Assembly (NCBI GenBank): GCA_017979445.1
Contig: JADQWC010000458.1
Span: 1-64,000 of the forward strand
Source: Akebia trifoliata
Lineage: Eukaryota; Streptophyta; Magnoliopsida; Ranunculales; Lardizabalaceae
Direction: 5' to 3'
DNA length: 64,000 nucleotides
The notes under the pieces are model-generated. The model did no database searches, was not told the origin of the DNA, and saw nothing but the letters and a program-made list of their open reading frames with translations. Of this stretch, positions 23,681 to 34,609 are shown in pieces. The stretch's first letter is position 1. Each line of letters starts with the position of its first letter. A program made the translations under genes and the position numbers.

Positions 23681-25349
23681 ATGGCCAAACGAAAGAAGTA
23701 CAAACACCCTGAGAAGCCTCCGTATTTCCTTCGATCTACATCAACTATGAGCAACTCAGAGGACCCACAACCTGCGACAAGTGAACTTGCTGAAGCAAAT
23801 GCAATGATAGCGAAGTTAATAGAAACAACGAAAAGACAAGAACAAATGTTGATGGCTGTTTTTAGTAATACTAACTTCCTACAAGCGCAAGCCGCTCAGC
23901 ACCAAGCATCTGGATCAAATCCGGAACCCCTTGAACAGACACGACCAGATCAACAGACCACCCCGCATCCTGCGGTGCCAATGTATCAGGGCCCTCCACT
24001 TTACATCCCACAGAATCAACCACCTCCGGTGGTAATCCCAGATGATGAGTGTGACTTCAGGGTGCCTGAGGCCAAAAACGCCACTGATAACAAAATGGCC
24101 CAGCAGATAGAGTCTCTCCAAGAAGAGATGAGACGAATGAAGGGTGCAAATACTCCAGGAGGGACAAGATTCAGGGACCTTTGCTTTTATCCTAATGCAC
24201 AGCTGCCGGCCAAATTCAAATGTCCAGAATTTGAGAAGTACAATGGGGTGGGGTGTCCTCTGTCACATCTAAAACTATACTGCGGATCCATGTGCCAATA
24301 CGGCGAGGATGACAGGCTACTGGTGCAGTTGTTTCAAAGAAGCTTGACAGGGCCTGCACTCAAATGGTTTTCCGGATTGGACCATACGCTTATCAAAAGT
24401 TGGCAAGACTTGGCTGAAATGTTCTGGCATAATTATCGGTTCAACACAGATGTAGGTCTGGATCGAAATGATATGGCCAAGATGACTAGAAAGCAAAGGG
24501 AAACAGTAAAAGAGTACGCCCAGAGATGGCGGGAGTCTGCTTCACAAGTGAGGCCTGCAATGACTGAACAAGAGATGAACACCACGTTCATCTCAACACT
24601 AGGGCATGCCTTCTATACTCATCTAGTTGGACACCACAGGCACCTTCTCAAATTTAGTTCAAGTGGCAGATCGGGTCGAAGACGGGATCCGGACTGGTTT
24701 AATATTTGACTTCACAGCCCTAAGTGCAGCGGCAGGGACATCGGCACAGAAGAAGTTCGTGCCTTTTGTAAAAAAGAAAGAGGAAACTCAAGTCAACAAT
24801 GTACAACCCAACCAACCTCTCTTCATTCAGGCACCAGTTCAGAGGCCGCAAGCACCACAAGTCCCTTGGGCGCCAGTACCTCGAGCTGCTTGGGCTCCAG
24901 CACCGCAGAATCCCTTTCAAACAGTTCCTCTGCAAGCACAACCAGCACCACAGTATGGGCAAAACCAGCAGGCATGACCTAACAGGGTAAACAGAGTATT
25001 TACCAGATTGCCCATGACACTATCAGAATTACTGCCACTCTTACTCAGAGGAGAATATCTGGTAAAACGTCCACCAAATCCTGAGGCTGCAAAAGGGCCA
25101 GGGTACAACCCTAACCTACTCTATGAATTCCACATGGGTGCACCAGGGCACTCCACAGATCAATGCTGGCAACTCAAGCATCAAGTACAGAACCTGATCA
25201 ATAAAAAGGCTCTCATCCTAGATGGGCCTGCCAACCCACCCCAACAACAGAACATCAACCAAAATCCCCTACCTACTCACAATGGAGAGGGGAGTGGACA
25301 CAGGGTAAATGTTGTCTGTGGAGAACTCGACTTCAATCCCTCAGATTGA
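23681..25349 (+). pseudogene. gag of element B
   Basis: An ATG at 23681 (MAKRKKYKHPEKPPYF) is the first plausible start. The open frame extends upstream to about 23513, so the true start is uncertain. Core motifs: FKCPEFEKYNGVGCPLSHLK (about 24210-24270), LVQLFQRSLTGPALKWF, HNYRFNTDVGLDRNDM and RETVKEYAQRWRE. A frame change near 24630 moves the C-terminal part to another frame. TGA at 24975 interrupts it, then a zinc knuckle YEFHMGAPGHSTDQCWQLKH (first Cys replaced) lies at about 25118-25177. TGA 25347-25349 ends this piece, but the same frame continues as a linker. The knuckle pattern (xEFH...GH..D.C..L...Q.LI) is the same as in family A gag. Confidence 0.88.
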
Positions 25350-25810
25350 ATAGCGCCTATCGGGTCCAAAATCAGGGTTTACCTAACTCAGGGATCAGAA
25401 GCACCAGCAATCAGCACAGTCAACCACCACAGAACAAACTCATCCCAAAATTCACTACCACCTCTCAGATTGTCTGACCTCACCGTCTATCCCACCTATC
25501 AAAATACCATTACCCGACCACCTTTAGTTATACCTTACGAATCACTAAGCCATCAAAGTTCAACCCGACCTCCTCTTGTTATACCCTACACATTGTCAAC
25601 TTCTCCAGGATCAACCCGACCCCCCCTTCATATACCATACACTTCACCCTCACGTCCACCACTCGTCATTCCATACACGCCATCAACTCCTCATGCAACT
25701 CCTCCTACCATACACTCCATCAAAACCATCGCCACCACCTCTCATCCTCAATGTAAAACCCGATCCACCTCCCATGACCATACACTCACCCAAACCATTC
25801 CCTTATAACT
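25350..25810 (+). pseudogene. Proline-rich gag-protease linker with repeated RPPLVIPY
   Basis: In the frame of the gag C-terminus, the octapeptide RPPL[VH]IPY appears four times between about 25515 and 25680, separated by 8-15 residues rich in S, T and P. Proline-rich linkers are common between Tat gag and protease, but this short-period repeat is a feature of this copy. The frame shifts by one before the protease. Confidence 0.7.
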
Positions 25811-27006
25811 CTATCCAGGCAGTTCCCTGGAGTTACGAGACAACCATCACCACAACCTCCGGGGTTGAAGCCATGAAGAAAGCAATGGTGGCCGACATTG
25901 GGCATATGACAAGGGCAGGGCGATACAAAAAAATATCGAAAAATGGGGTGAAAATCAAGGAAGAAGGCAAAGGGGTGACCGACGAAGAGAAAAGAGAAGC
26001 AAAGAGAAAGGGTAAGCTGTATAAGGAGGAGAAGACGGAAGAAAAAATGAAAGTGACAGACGAAAAAGCCACAGACTTTATTAAGCTCGTCCTCAAGAGG
26101 GAGCATAATATAGTGGACAGATTGAACAAACAGCCAGCTCAAATCAGTATCCTAGGTCTAATGCAAAAGTCAGAAGAATACCAAGAGGCATTACTGAGAG
26201 TTTTGAAAAAATCGCATGTACATGCAACTACCTCACCTACGCAACTAGAACAAACGATTGGCCAGATAATGACCCCCAATCCCATTATTTTCACTGAAGA
26301 TGAATTTGTGCCTGGAGGAACGGGGCACGTCGAGCCACTAAACATCATGGTCATATGCAAGGGCATGATGGTTGCCAGGGTGCTGATTGATAATGGCTCA
26401 GCGCTTAATGTTTGTCCACTTGAAACCTTCCGGAAGCTCAACGCTGATTGGTCTCATGTGAAGCCCAACAACAAGGTCGTCCGAGGCTTTGACAGCTCAA
26501 GAAGAGACTCCTTGGGAGAGGTGGATTTACCCATCACAATAGGCTCGTGCACCTTCGAAGTAACATTTGAAGTCATGGAAATACCGACAACCTTCAATTT
26601 ATTACTGGGCAGGCCATGGATCCAAATAGCAGGGGCAGTACCTTCTTCTCTACACCAGAGAGTCAAATTCATCATGGGACAGAGAATGATATCCGTTTTG
26701 GCAGAAAACTTGATCCCGGCCGGCAGAGCTCCGGACTTGCCATTTATTGATATAGAGATGACGAAGGACAAGGCACTCTACCATTCGTACCAATTAGCGG
26801 CTGTCAATCACATCGAGAATGGGAAGGAGAAGGTAAGAGCAAAGCTATCAAGAGCAAACCTTATGTGGTCGGATCATGAGAGGGCAGGTTATCGACCCAA
26901 GCAGGGGTTGGGACCAGGAGGAGGAAGAGGAAGAGCTACACCGATCGAAGCAAGAAAGGATACTCATATTTTGGTCTGGGGTTTAGGCCCACAAAGAAGG
27001 ATATAG
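25811..27006 (+). pseudogene. Protease (retropepsin) region of element B
   Basis: The frame contains a K/E-rich stretch (25900-26070), then the conserved pre-protease block (SILGLMQKSEEYQEALLRVL), then the aspartic protease core: VLIDNGSALNVCPLETF around 26385-26430 (D-N-G active site, usual for Tat) and FNLLLGRPWI at about 26595. A glycine-rich stretch RPKQGLGPGGGRGR near 26895-26930 is where G-patch-like sequence stands in related elements. It ends at a stop at 27006. Expected role: proteolytic processing of Gag-Pol. Confidence 0.87.
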
Positions 27007-27950
27007 CAGAAATGAAAGAAAAGAAGAAAGAACTTCGACTAGCAAGAAAGCAAAATCGGGAATCAAATGTCTGGAACCTCGGCCGAGTCCCTCACATTAG
27101 CGTTAGCTTCTCAAAGTCTCATATCAGACCCGACAACCTATCGGAACCACCATTGGCAAAAAGGGCAAAATGGTAAAAATTGCACCACTGCACTTTCAAG
27201 AAGACTCAGTTGTTGAGTCCCAACCATCTTCGTAGAAGGCATTGATGTTTCATTCAATGGGGATTCCACCGAAAGTCTATCCGAGATCGTTTTAAAATCC
27301 ACCAACGTGGAAATCACTACCGACCAAAAGGAAGACTCACCCTTTCAACGGGCATTGACTGGGCATCAGTCGTCGCCCCACGAGTTTTGGGAGGGACTAT
27401 GCCCCCATCTGACAAAAACCAATCGGAGATCATGGTTATCTCCGAACCACTAACCAAATTACCCAACACATCACTTTCACATCTCATCCGCCCCCTCAGA
27501 GAAGGGGAAGTTCTGAACAATTGGGAGGAATTCCCATTGACCTTGAGGCTGTTGAGGCCTCCAAAACAAAACGTCGTTAAACGAATCTAGTTGCCCGGGA
27601 TCATAACGAGCCCTCGTCCTCGGGTAAAGACTGTTTTGAGGGCTCCCTATCTTTATTAACGAATTCGCATGATTGTTCTCTTATTTCAGGTATTCGAAAA
27701 GCAACAAAAAAACAAATATTCCTCAAAAAGCAAAAAAAATCAAAAATTTATCAAAAGTCAAAAAAATCAAAAAGCTTTCAAAGTTGCAAAAATATAGATA
27801 TTTTCAAAAATCAAAAAAAGAGTTTTCAAGGGATATGTCTCAATCAAATGAGTACCCAGATAAAACAAAATTTGAAAGGGATGAGTATGATTTCGATCTT
27901 GAACTCGACTTTGACCTCATAGGGATCGAAGAGAAGAGTCTGAGGACGAA
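27007..27950 (+). pseudogene. Protease-RT spacer of element B
   Basis: Broken frames. The part 27690-27830 is a K/Q/S-rich low-complexity stretch (repeats of aaaaaatcaaaaa), followed by acidic residues (FERDEYDFDLELDFDLIGIE) at 27869-27928. No known domain. Such acidic and basic spacers precede RT in Tat elements. Confidence 0.5.
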
Positions 27951-30236
27951 ATGGAGTACCCGCCTAAAGAAATTAAAGACTTGGTAGAACGTCACGAGAA
28001 AGGTGTCAGCCAAACATTGAGGATACAGATTCAATCAATCTTGGTACCGAAGAGGACCCACGATTGTCAAGATCGGAGCCTTATTAACGTCACAACAAAA
28101 AGAAGAAATGATCAAACTCTTACAAGATTATCAAGATGTCTTCGCATGGTCGTACAGGATATGCCGGGATTGGACACAGATCTTGTCGTGCACAAGCTAC
28201 CAATTGCCACCGGAAGCAAGCCGATCAAGCAGAAATTGAGAAGATTAAAGCCAGAATGGACCCTCAAGGTCAAGGACGAAGTCATGAAACAGTTCGAAGC
28301 CGGATTTCTTGCAGTCTCTACGTACCCTGAGTGGTTGGCTAATGTCGTCCCAGTACCGAAGAAAGATGGGAAGGTACGCATGTGTGTTGACTATCGGGAC
28401 CTAAACAAGGCCAGTCCTAAGGATGATTTCCCACTTCCACACATCGACACTCTAGTCGATAGTACAGCAGGGCATGGCATGTTCTCATTCATGGACGGCT
28501 TTCCAGGCTATAACCAAATAAAAATGACGGAAGAAGACCAGGAAAAGACTGCATTTATCACGCCATGGGGTACTTTTCACTACAAAGTCATGCCATTCGG
28601 ACTGAAGAACGCAGGGGCGACTTACCAACGGGCAATGACCGCATTATTCCACGATATGATCCACAAGGAAATGGAAGTCTACGTAGATGACATGATTGCT
28701 AAATCTGGCATTCAAGAAGATCATCTGGTGAATCTAAAGAAGTTGTTCGATAGGCTGAGGAAATACAGTTTAAGGCTAAATCCTGCAAAATGTGTATTCA
28801 GGGCAACATCGGGCAAACTACTGGGTTCATCGTCAGCAGAAGAGGCATCGAGATAGATCCGGTAAAACCAAGTATATCCTCGAGATGAAAGCACCCGTTT
28901 CAGAGAGAGATGTTCGGGCATTCTTGTGGGAAGAATACAGTATATTAGTCGTTTCATTGCTCAGCTTACGCCTATCTGTGAGCCAGTCTTCAAGCTACTA
29001 AGGAAAGACACACCAAAGAAGTGGAACAAGGACTGTCAGGAAGCGTTCGACAAGATTAAGCAATATCTGCTCAATCCACCAATACTAGTCCCTCCTACTC
29101 TAGGACGACCTTTGCTGATGTACATCTCGGTGCAAGAAACGTCAATGGGGTGTGTGCTAGGGCAACACGATGAATCGGGACGGAAAGAACAGGCCATCTA
29201 CTATCTCAGTAAGAAATTTACTGAATATGAAGCAAAATATTCAACGCTGGAGAAGACTTGCTGCGCATTAGTCTGGGCATCTCAACGACTACGTCACTAT
29301 TTGCTGAGTTACTCAACTATGCTTATTGCTAGAATGGACCCCCTGAAATACCTATTCGAGAAACCAGTATTAACAGGTCGCACTGCAAAATGGCAACTAT
29401 TGTTATCTGAGTTTGACATCACCTATGTCACTCAAAAAGCCATCAAAGGGCAAGCAATCGCTGACCACCTAGCTGAGTACCCGTTGCCTGACTACGAGCC
29501 ATTAAAGACTAACTTTCCTGACGAAGCCATACTGATCACTGAGGTTGAAGACGATAATGAGGAACCAGGATGGAAAATGTACTTCGACGGAGCGGCCAAT
29601 CAGAAAGGAAACGGAATAGGGGCAGTTCTGATAAAGCCAAATGGATCCCACGTGCCAATCGCAATCAGACTAAATTTTCAATGTTCCAACAATGAGGCTG
29701 AATACGAAGCATGCATAGCAGGATTGAAGGCAGCACTGGATCTCGAGGTAGATGAAATCGATGTTTTCGGAGATTCAAGCTTAGTAGTCTATCAGACGAC
29801 TGGAGAATGGAAGACCCGAGAGCAAAGACTGGTTCCTTACCACGAGTACCTGGAAGAACTAAGCTCACGCTTCGATAGGATTTCATTCACGTACATGCCG
29901 AGAGCTAAGAATCAGTTTGCAGATGCACTAGCTACACTTGCCTCTATGATCAACATCTCGGAAGACCTAATCATCGACCCTATTGAGATTGGAATTCAAG
30001 ATGAGCCAGCCTATTGCTTACCCGTCGAAGTAGAAGAATCTGAAGAAAAGCCATGGTATTCTGACATCAAGGCATATCTTGAAGATCGAACACTCCCCTC
30101 AGACGCAACGCCAAATGGTAGAAGGACCATTCAGAGGCTAGCAGGACAATTTTTCTTGAGCAACGGTATTCTGTACAGAAGTCGCACCATGAGATCTTAC
30201 TTAGGTGTGTGGCAGAAACAGAAGCGAAACGACTAA
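27951..30236 (+). pseudogene. Reverse transcriptase, RNase H and second (archaeal-type) RNase H of element B
   Basis: RT motifs in order: DMPGLDTD, KQKLRRLKPEW, VPVPKKDGKVRMCVDYRDLN, DGFPGYNQIKM, TPWGTFHYKVMPFGLKNAGA and EVYVDDMIAKS (catalytic YVDD near 28680-28692). Small indels near 28153 (before QDMPGL), 28822, 28870 and 28926 change frame. After GRIQYISRFIAQLTP the thumb and first RNase H follow (LLMYISVQETSMGCVLGQH, AIYYLSKKFTEYE). Then comes a second RNase H (MYFDGAANQKGNGIGAVLI, NNEAEYEACIAGL, FGDSSLVVYQ, ..ADALATLASM), the hallmark of the Tat lineage. Role: cDNA synthesis and RNA-template removal. Confidence 0.93.
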
Positions 30237-31301
30237 TTGAGACTGTACATGGAGGAGTCTGCGGACCTCACATGAATGGTCATATGCTTGCTAAGAAGAT
30301 CATGAGGATGGGATACTATTGGTCGACAATGGAAAGTGACTGCTATCAGCATGTCCGCAAATGCCATCTATGCCAAATATATGCCAACAAGATCAATGCC
30401 CCACACCTTCAGAACTACATAATATGACTACTCCTTGGCCCTTCTCACTCTGGGGCATGGACGTCATTGGGCAGATCTCGCCAAAAGCTGCAAATGGGCA
30501 TCGTTTCATCCTTGTTGCTATCGATTACTTCACAAAATGGGTAGAAGCTGCATCATACGCCAATGTTACTAAGAGCAACGTCATGAAGTTTGTCAAGAAC
30601 AACATCATTTGTCGGTATGGACTTCCAAGCGGATTAGTAACTGACAATGCTAAGAACTTCAAGAACAAAGATATGATCAAAATGTGCGAAGACTTTCAGA
30701 TCACTCATCACAACTCTGTACCCTACAGACCTAAGATGAATGGAGCAGTCGAGGCAGCCAACAAGAACATCAAGAAAATAATTGAGAAGATGGCAGTTAC
30801 ATACAAAGATTGGCACGACATGTTGCCCTTTGCACTACACGCCTACCGTACTTCTTTCAGAACTTCGACTGGGGCAACTCCGTATTCATTGGTTTACGGA
30901 ATGGAAGCAGTCTTACCCGTAGAGGTTGAGATTCCCTCCCCTCCGAATCTTAAAAGAAGCAGAGTAGATGAGACTGAATGGATTCAAGCTCGGTTTGATC
31001 AGCTGAATATGATTGAAGAGAAACGCTTGCAGCCATTTGTCATGGACAGATCTATCAACGACGAATAACTCGTGCCTATAACAAGAAAGTTAAGCCTAGG
31101 CATTTCTCGCCAGGAGACCTGGTCTTAAAGAAGATTCTACCAATTCAAGAAGACGCCAGAGGAAAGTTCAGACCAAACTATGAGGGACCATTCATCGTAC
31201 AGAAGGTAATGACAGGAGGAGCTCTGATTCTCACAGAAATGGACGGACAAGTCTTCCCGCAACCGATCAATGCTGACACTGTTAAGAAATATTACGCCTA
31301 A
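30209..31301 (+). pseudogene. Integrase of element B
   Basis: The zinc-binding N-terminal domain shows ETVHGGVCGPHMNGH and CHLCQ (30240-30375). A frame change at about 30400 precedes the catalytic core: SLWGMDVIGQ (first Asp), VTDNAKNFKN (second Asp) and GAVEAANKNIKKI (Glu), then HAYRTSFRTSTGATPYSLVYG. A break at about 31050 shifts frame again, and the C-terminal domain (RHFSPGDLVLKKI...KFRPNYEGPFIV...INADTVKKYYA) runs to TAA 31299-31301. All three DDE residues are readable, but the chain is split into three frames. Confidence 0.92.
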
Positions 31302-33050
31302 GACCTGACCCTGAGATGACGAAAGGCCATTTCTGTTATCCCAAACAAACCATCACACCCTAGTCAACCCTTTTGAGTCATCACGTTCATTTCTTAACCT
31401 AAGACTGGGGCAAGTCAACAACTACGCACAAAAAAAAAAAAAGGAGAGATCAGAAAAAATAGAAAAATCAAAAGCATCAAAAGTACTCCTGGCCCGCATG
31501 AGGATAAACTATGAACGGCTAAAAATACAAAAAAAAATCAAGAAAGTCAAAAACTCGAACACTTGATCTTGGCTCGACCCAAATCTCCAGCCTAAACAAG
31601 TTCGAGAGACGCTGGGAGGAGACATAGATCACTTTTCCGAAACAAAAATAGACGAACCATGTTTATTCCACTTTAGATAAACTAAGACCCAGACCTTAAC
31701 CTTTTTGTAACCTTCTACTACCATAAGCCTGAGCCACGTTTCGTCCTACTTAAAGTCTTTTGATCAGGAAATGTTCTAGGGCAACATAACGACAGTGGCA
31801 ACACCATGATCTTGCAACTGGGTCCGGACCTCAAAGTCTTGTCAGTCGTTGGAAGACTCGAGAGGGGAATCCAGATCGGATATTCGAAAAAAAGAGTAAC
31901 CCCTACAAGAGTAGAGTCGTCGATCTTGCAGCTCAACTTAAATCACCAAGCCACAAAGACACAGAGACTTCGAGCAGAATTGTAACGAAAAATCTAGAAA
32001 AATACAAGCATGGTCTGAAAGGGCATAGTGAAAACCTGAAAGGGCGCTATGAGTAAAAGAATCAGACTATGGCAAGATCAAAGCCACCAGCACGATGAAA
32101 ATCCCAAAAAGGACGTCGATGCGTAAAAATGTGGAAACCAGATCTGATGAAAACCGTAATTGGCATCGGAGGCAATAACGGTTATATATATTAAAAAAAA
32201 AAAACAACTCCTGGCCCGCAAGAGTATAAACTATGAACGGCAAAATCTTTCCAAAATCCCGAGACCCAAACGGATAATAGTCTTCCAATACCAGGGCACT
32301 GGGAATGATTTTAAAGGAATCAAAAGAGCATTGACGTTTATATCCTCTGTGATTGGCAAAAATACCAAGATCGTCGCAACCAAAGATTTTACAAACTGGA
32401 ATTTATTTACTCATTTGATAAAGATATTTCATAAAAATTTCAAAAAAAAAAGAACAAAAGAAAAACTACTATTTTTGGGCCGATGATGAAAAATCTAGGA
32501 CTTATTCAAAACTTCAAGTTTTCAAAGCATTAGATACACCTGAGGCCAAGTAAGTACAAAACCTATTTTCTTTGCATTAATCTTTCAACATTTTGTAATG
32601 AAATCAATCAAACATCATGAAAAAAAGAGTCAAGCATCTACAAAGCACGGAGCCGACAGCCCGACTCATCATCAATTTTTCAGCCTAATCATCATCACGA
32701 CTCACTAGACAAGACGCGAAGGCATCGAAGAAGGGACCCGGCACCCCTCCTAAGATCACTCTCGGGCCTACTGAGTTAAACCAGCCTCGAACTCATTGTA
32801 TCAATGGAAGAGTTATAAGACCAACTAGGAAAACCTTATGATGCACCTTAACGACGCAATGAGATCTAAGTAAGTGAGTACATACAACGTGAAAGGACCG
32901 GAAGCGACTCGAAACCATAAGATCGTCTAACACTGACGTTTAGAATGAAATGGAAGTAATATCCATTACCTATACATAAGAAATATAAGTATAAGAGATT
33001 AAGGAAAAAGTATAACTAACATTGAAGCAGTTCAAGAAACATAAACAATA
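31302..33050 (+). other. 3' noncoding region of element B
   Basis: No ORF of note. The phrase tcctggcccgca.gag.ataaactatgaacggc occurs twice (31487 and 32209). Three hairpins related to those of family A lie at 32024-32169. The rest is A-rich with no recognisable gene. Confidence 0.6.
32024..32169 (+). other. Three hairpins related to the family A set, in element B
   Basis: 32024-32051: stem CATAG/CTATG around 18 nt (tgaaaacctgaaagggcg), nearly identical in its loop to family A. 32090-32122: stem GCA-CGA/TCG-a-TGC (one bulge) around gaaaatcccaaaaaggac. 32144-32169: stem CTGAT/ATCGG around gaaaaccgtaattggc. The first two are followed by g[a/c]gtaaaa. Structure is inferred from base pairing only. 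Confidence 0.65.
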
Positions 33051-33055
33051 AGTTT

Positions 33056-34210
33056 CGAAAGGAGAAACTCTTATCGTAAGAGATCAGTCATACACACATT
33101 AACCGTTGAGATCCTTATGGATGTGAATAGTGGTCCACCGTGTTTTCTAACATTGTTTCAAAAGCAACAACTCTTGAGGTTCTATCAACAGGCGTAGCAG
33201 GAAATTACAATGGAGCCCTTCGAGTGATGACAGCAGAATTCCAAGTCCCTTCACCTCTGGTTCCAACCCGAGAAAGTTTCTTTGTAAGATATTGTAAACA
33301 GCACTCCGAGGGAATTTGGGTGGTTGTTGATGTGTCCTTGGATCATTTGTGTCCTAGCCTGATATCGAGATGTCGAAGAAGGCCATCAGGTTGTGTAAAT
33401 CCAAGAAATGCCAAATGGTTACTCCAAGGTTATATGGGTCGAACACGTAAAAGTGGATGATAAGGCAGTTCATAGTATATATAAAACACTAGTTAACTCC
33501 AGCCTTGGGTTTGGCGCAAAGCGTTGGGTTGCTACCCTAGATCAACAATGTGAACGCCTTGCAAATGTTATGGCTAGTAACATGCCCGCTGGAGATGTTG
33601 GTGTGATCACAAGTCAAGAAGGGTGAAAGAGTATGTTGAAGTTAGCTGAAAGAATGGTGATGAGTTTTTGTTCTGGTGTAAGTGCTTCTACTGCTCACAC
33701 ATGGACAACATTATCGGGAAGTGGCGCTGAAGATGTAAGGGCCATGATTGGAAAAAGCATAGATGATCTCAGCAGGCCTCCTGGTATTGTGCTAAGTGCA
33801 GCTACTTCTTTCTAGCTTCCAGTCTCACCAAAGGGAATTTTCAATTTCCTTCGTGATGAGAACTTTAGAAGTGAGTGGGACATTCTTTCTAATGGCGGTG
33901 CTGTTCAAGAAATGGCACATATTGCTAATGGTAGAGATCCTGGTAACTGTGTTTCTCTACTACGAGTTAATACTCCAAATTCCAGTCAGAACAACATGTT
34001 GATATTACAAGAGAGTAGCACCAATGCAACAGGTCTTGGTCGATTCGGTTCCAATAGCAAAACTCTCTCTTGGATCAGTAATAGCTGTTAACAACCATAT
34101 TGCTTGTGCTCCAACTGCAAAACTCTCTTGGATTTGTGGCGACTGCTAACAACCTCAGCGCTTGCACCGTTGAAAGGATCAAAGGTATCAAAGGACAATG
34201 CATGAATTGA
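33056..34210 (+). pseudogene. Captured HD-ZIP class IV (START domain) gene fragment inside element B
   Basis: In sense orientation between integrase and the 3' LTR. Segments in order: EILMDVN then [20 protein letters not shown] (33108-33190), [39 protein letters not shown], then [101 protein letters not shown] and NNMLILQES (to about 34030). This is the START region of PDF2/ATML1-type epidermal transcription factors. Damage: one base lost at 33129, one gained near 33402, TGA at 33624 for Arg, TAG at 33813 for Trp. A deletion then joins directly to the protein's C-terminal end (34039-34210, ending in its own stop). Homeodomain and zipper are absent. No intron is evident. Confidence 0.9.
34051..34185 (+). 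repeat. Two diverged copies of the HD-ZIP IV C-terminal segment
   Basis: 34051-34110 encodes [20 protein letters not shown]; 34111-34185 encodes the same segment again (PTAKLS, then after a 2-base loss LGFVATANNLSACTVERIKG) and runs on to the stop at 34208. The copies differ at many positions, so this is not a fresh duplication. Confidence 0.8.
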
Positions 34211-34595
34211 GAGGGTTAGCGTATGATGGAAACAGAGCAAGATCAACAAAAGAAGGTAAAAAAAAAAAAAAAAAAAAAATAATCAAAATCAAAAGAATTT
34301 CAAAAACCTCTCGAGTTGCACTCAACTCCGATTTGTCAAAACACGATCGAAGAAATAGTCGGATTTCAAAACTCATCAAATTTTCATCAAATCAAAGATC
34401 TCACACGAGCTCCGCGCCATCGAGATCAATGAATTAATAAGGCAAAACTCTGTCAGACCCCGTGCTTGAGTAACCATTTTCCACAAAAATCTTCAATACA
34501 ATCGATAATTCAAGATCGTGTTTTTACAGAATTTTTCTGGCCCGTACAAATAGGGGTTTAGTCTATTCTTTGCAGTTCTTTGCACGCAATTCCTG
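34211..34595 (+). other. B 3' region between captured gene and PPT
   Basis: Contains an A-run (34258-34280) and A+T-rich sequence. No coding sequence is recognised. Confidence 0.5.
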
Positions 34596-34609
34596 CAAAG
34601 AAGGGCAGC
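34596..34609 (+). promoter_or_regulatory. Polypurine tract of element B
   Basis: Purine-rich caaagaagggcagc immediately upstream of the 3' LTR start TGTAGACACC. It resembles the family A tracts (ccaaaagaggggcatc at 36962), including the terminal 'gggca[gt]c'. Confidence 0.75.

Noticed and set aside
25786..26771. Minus-strand frames opposite the B protease
   Set aside because: Shadows of the gag-pro coding strand, F/S/L-rich without domains.
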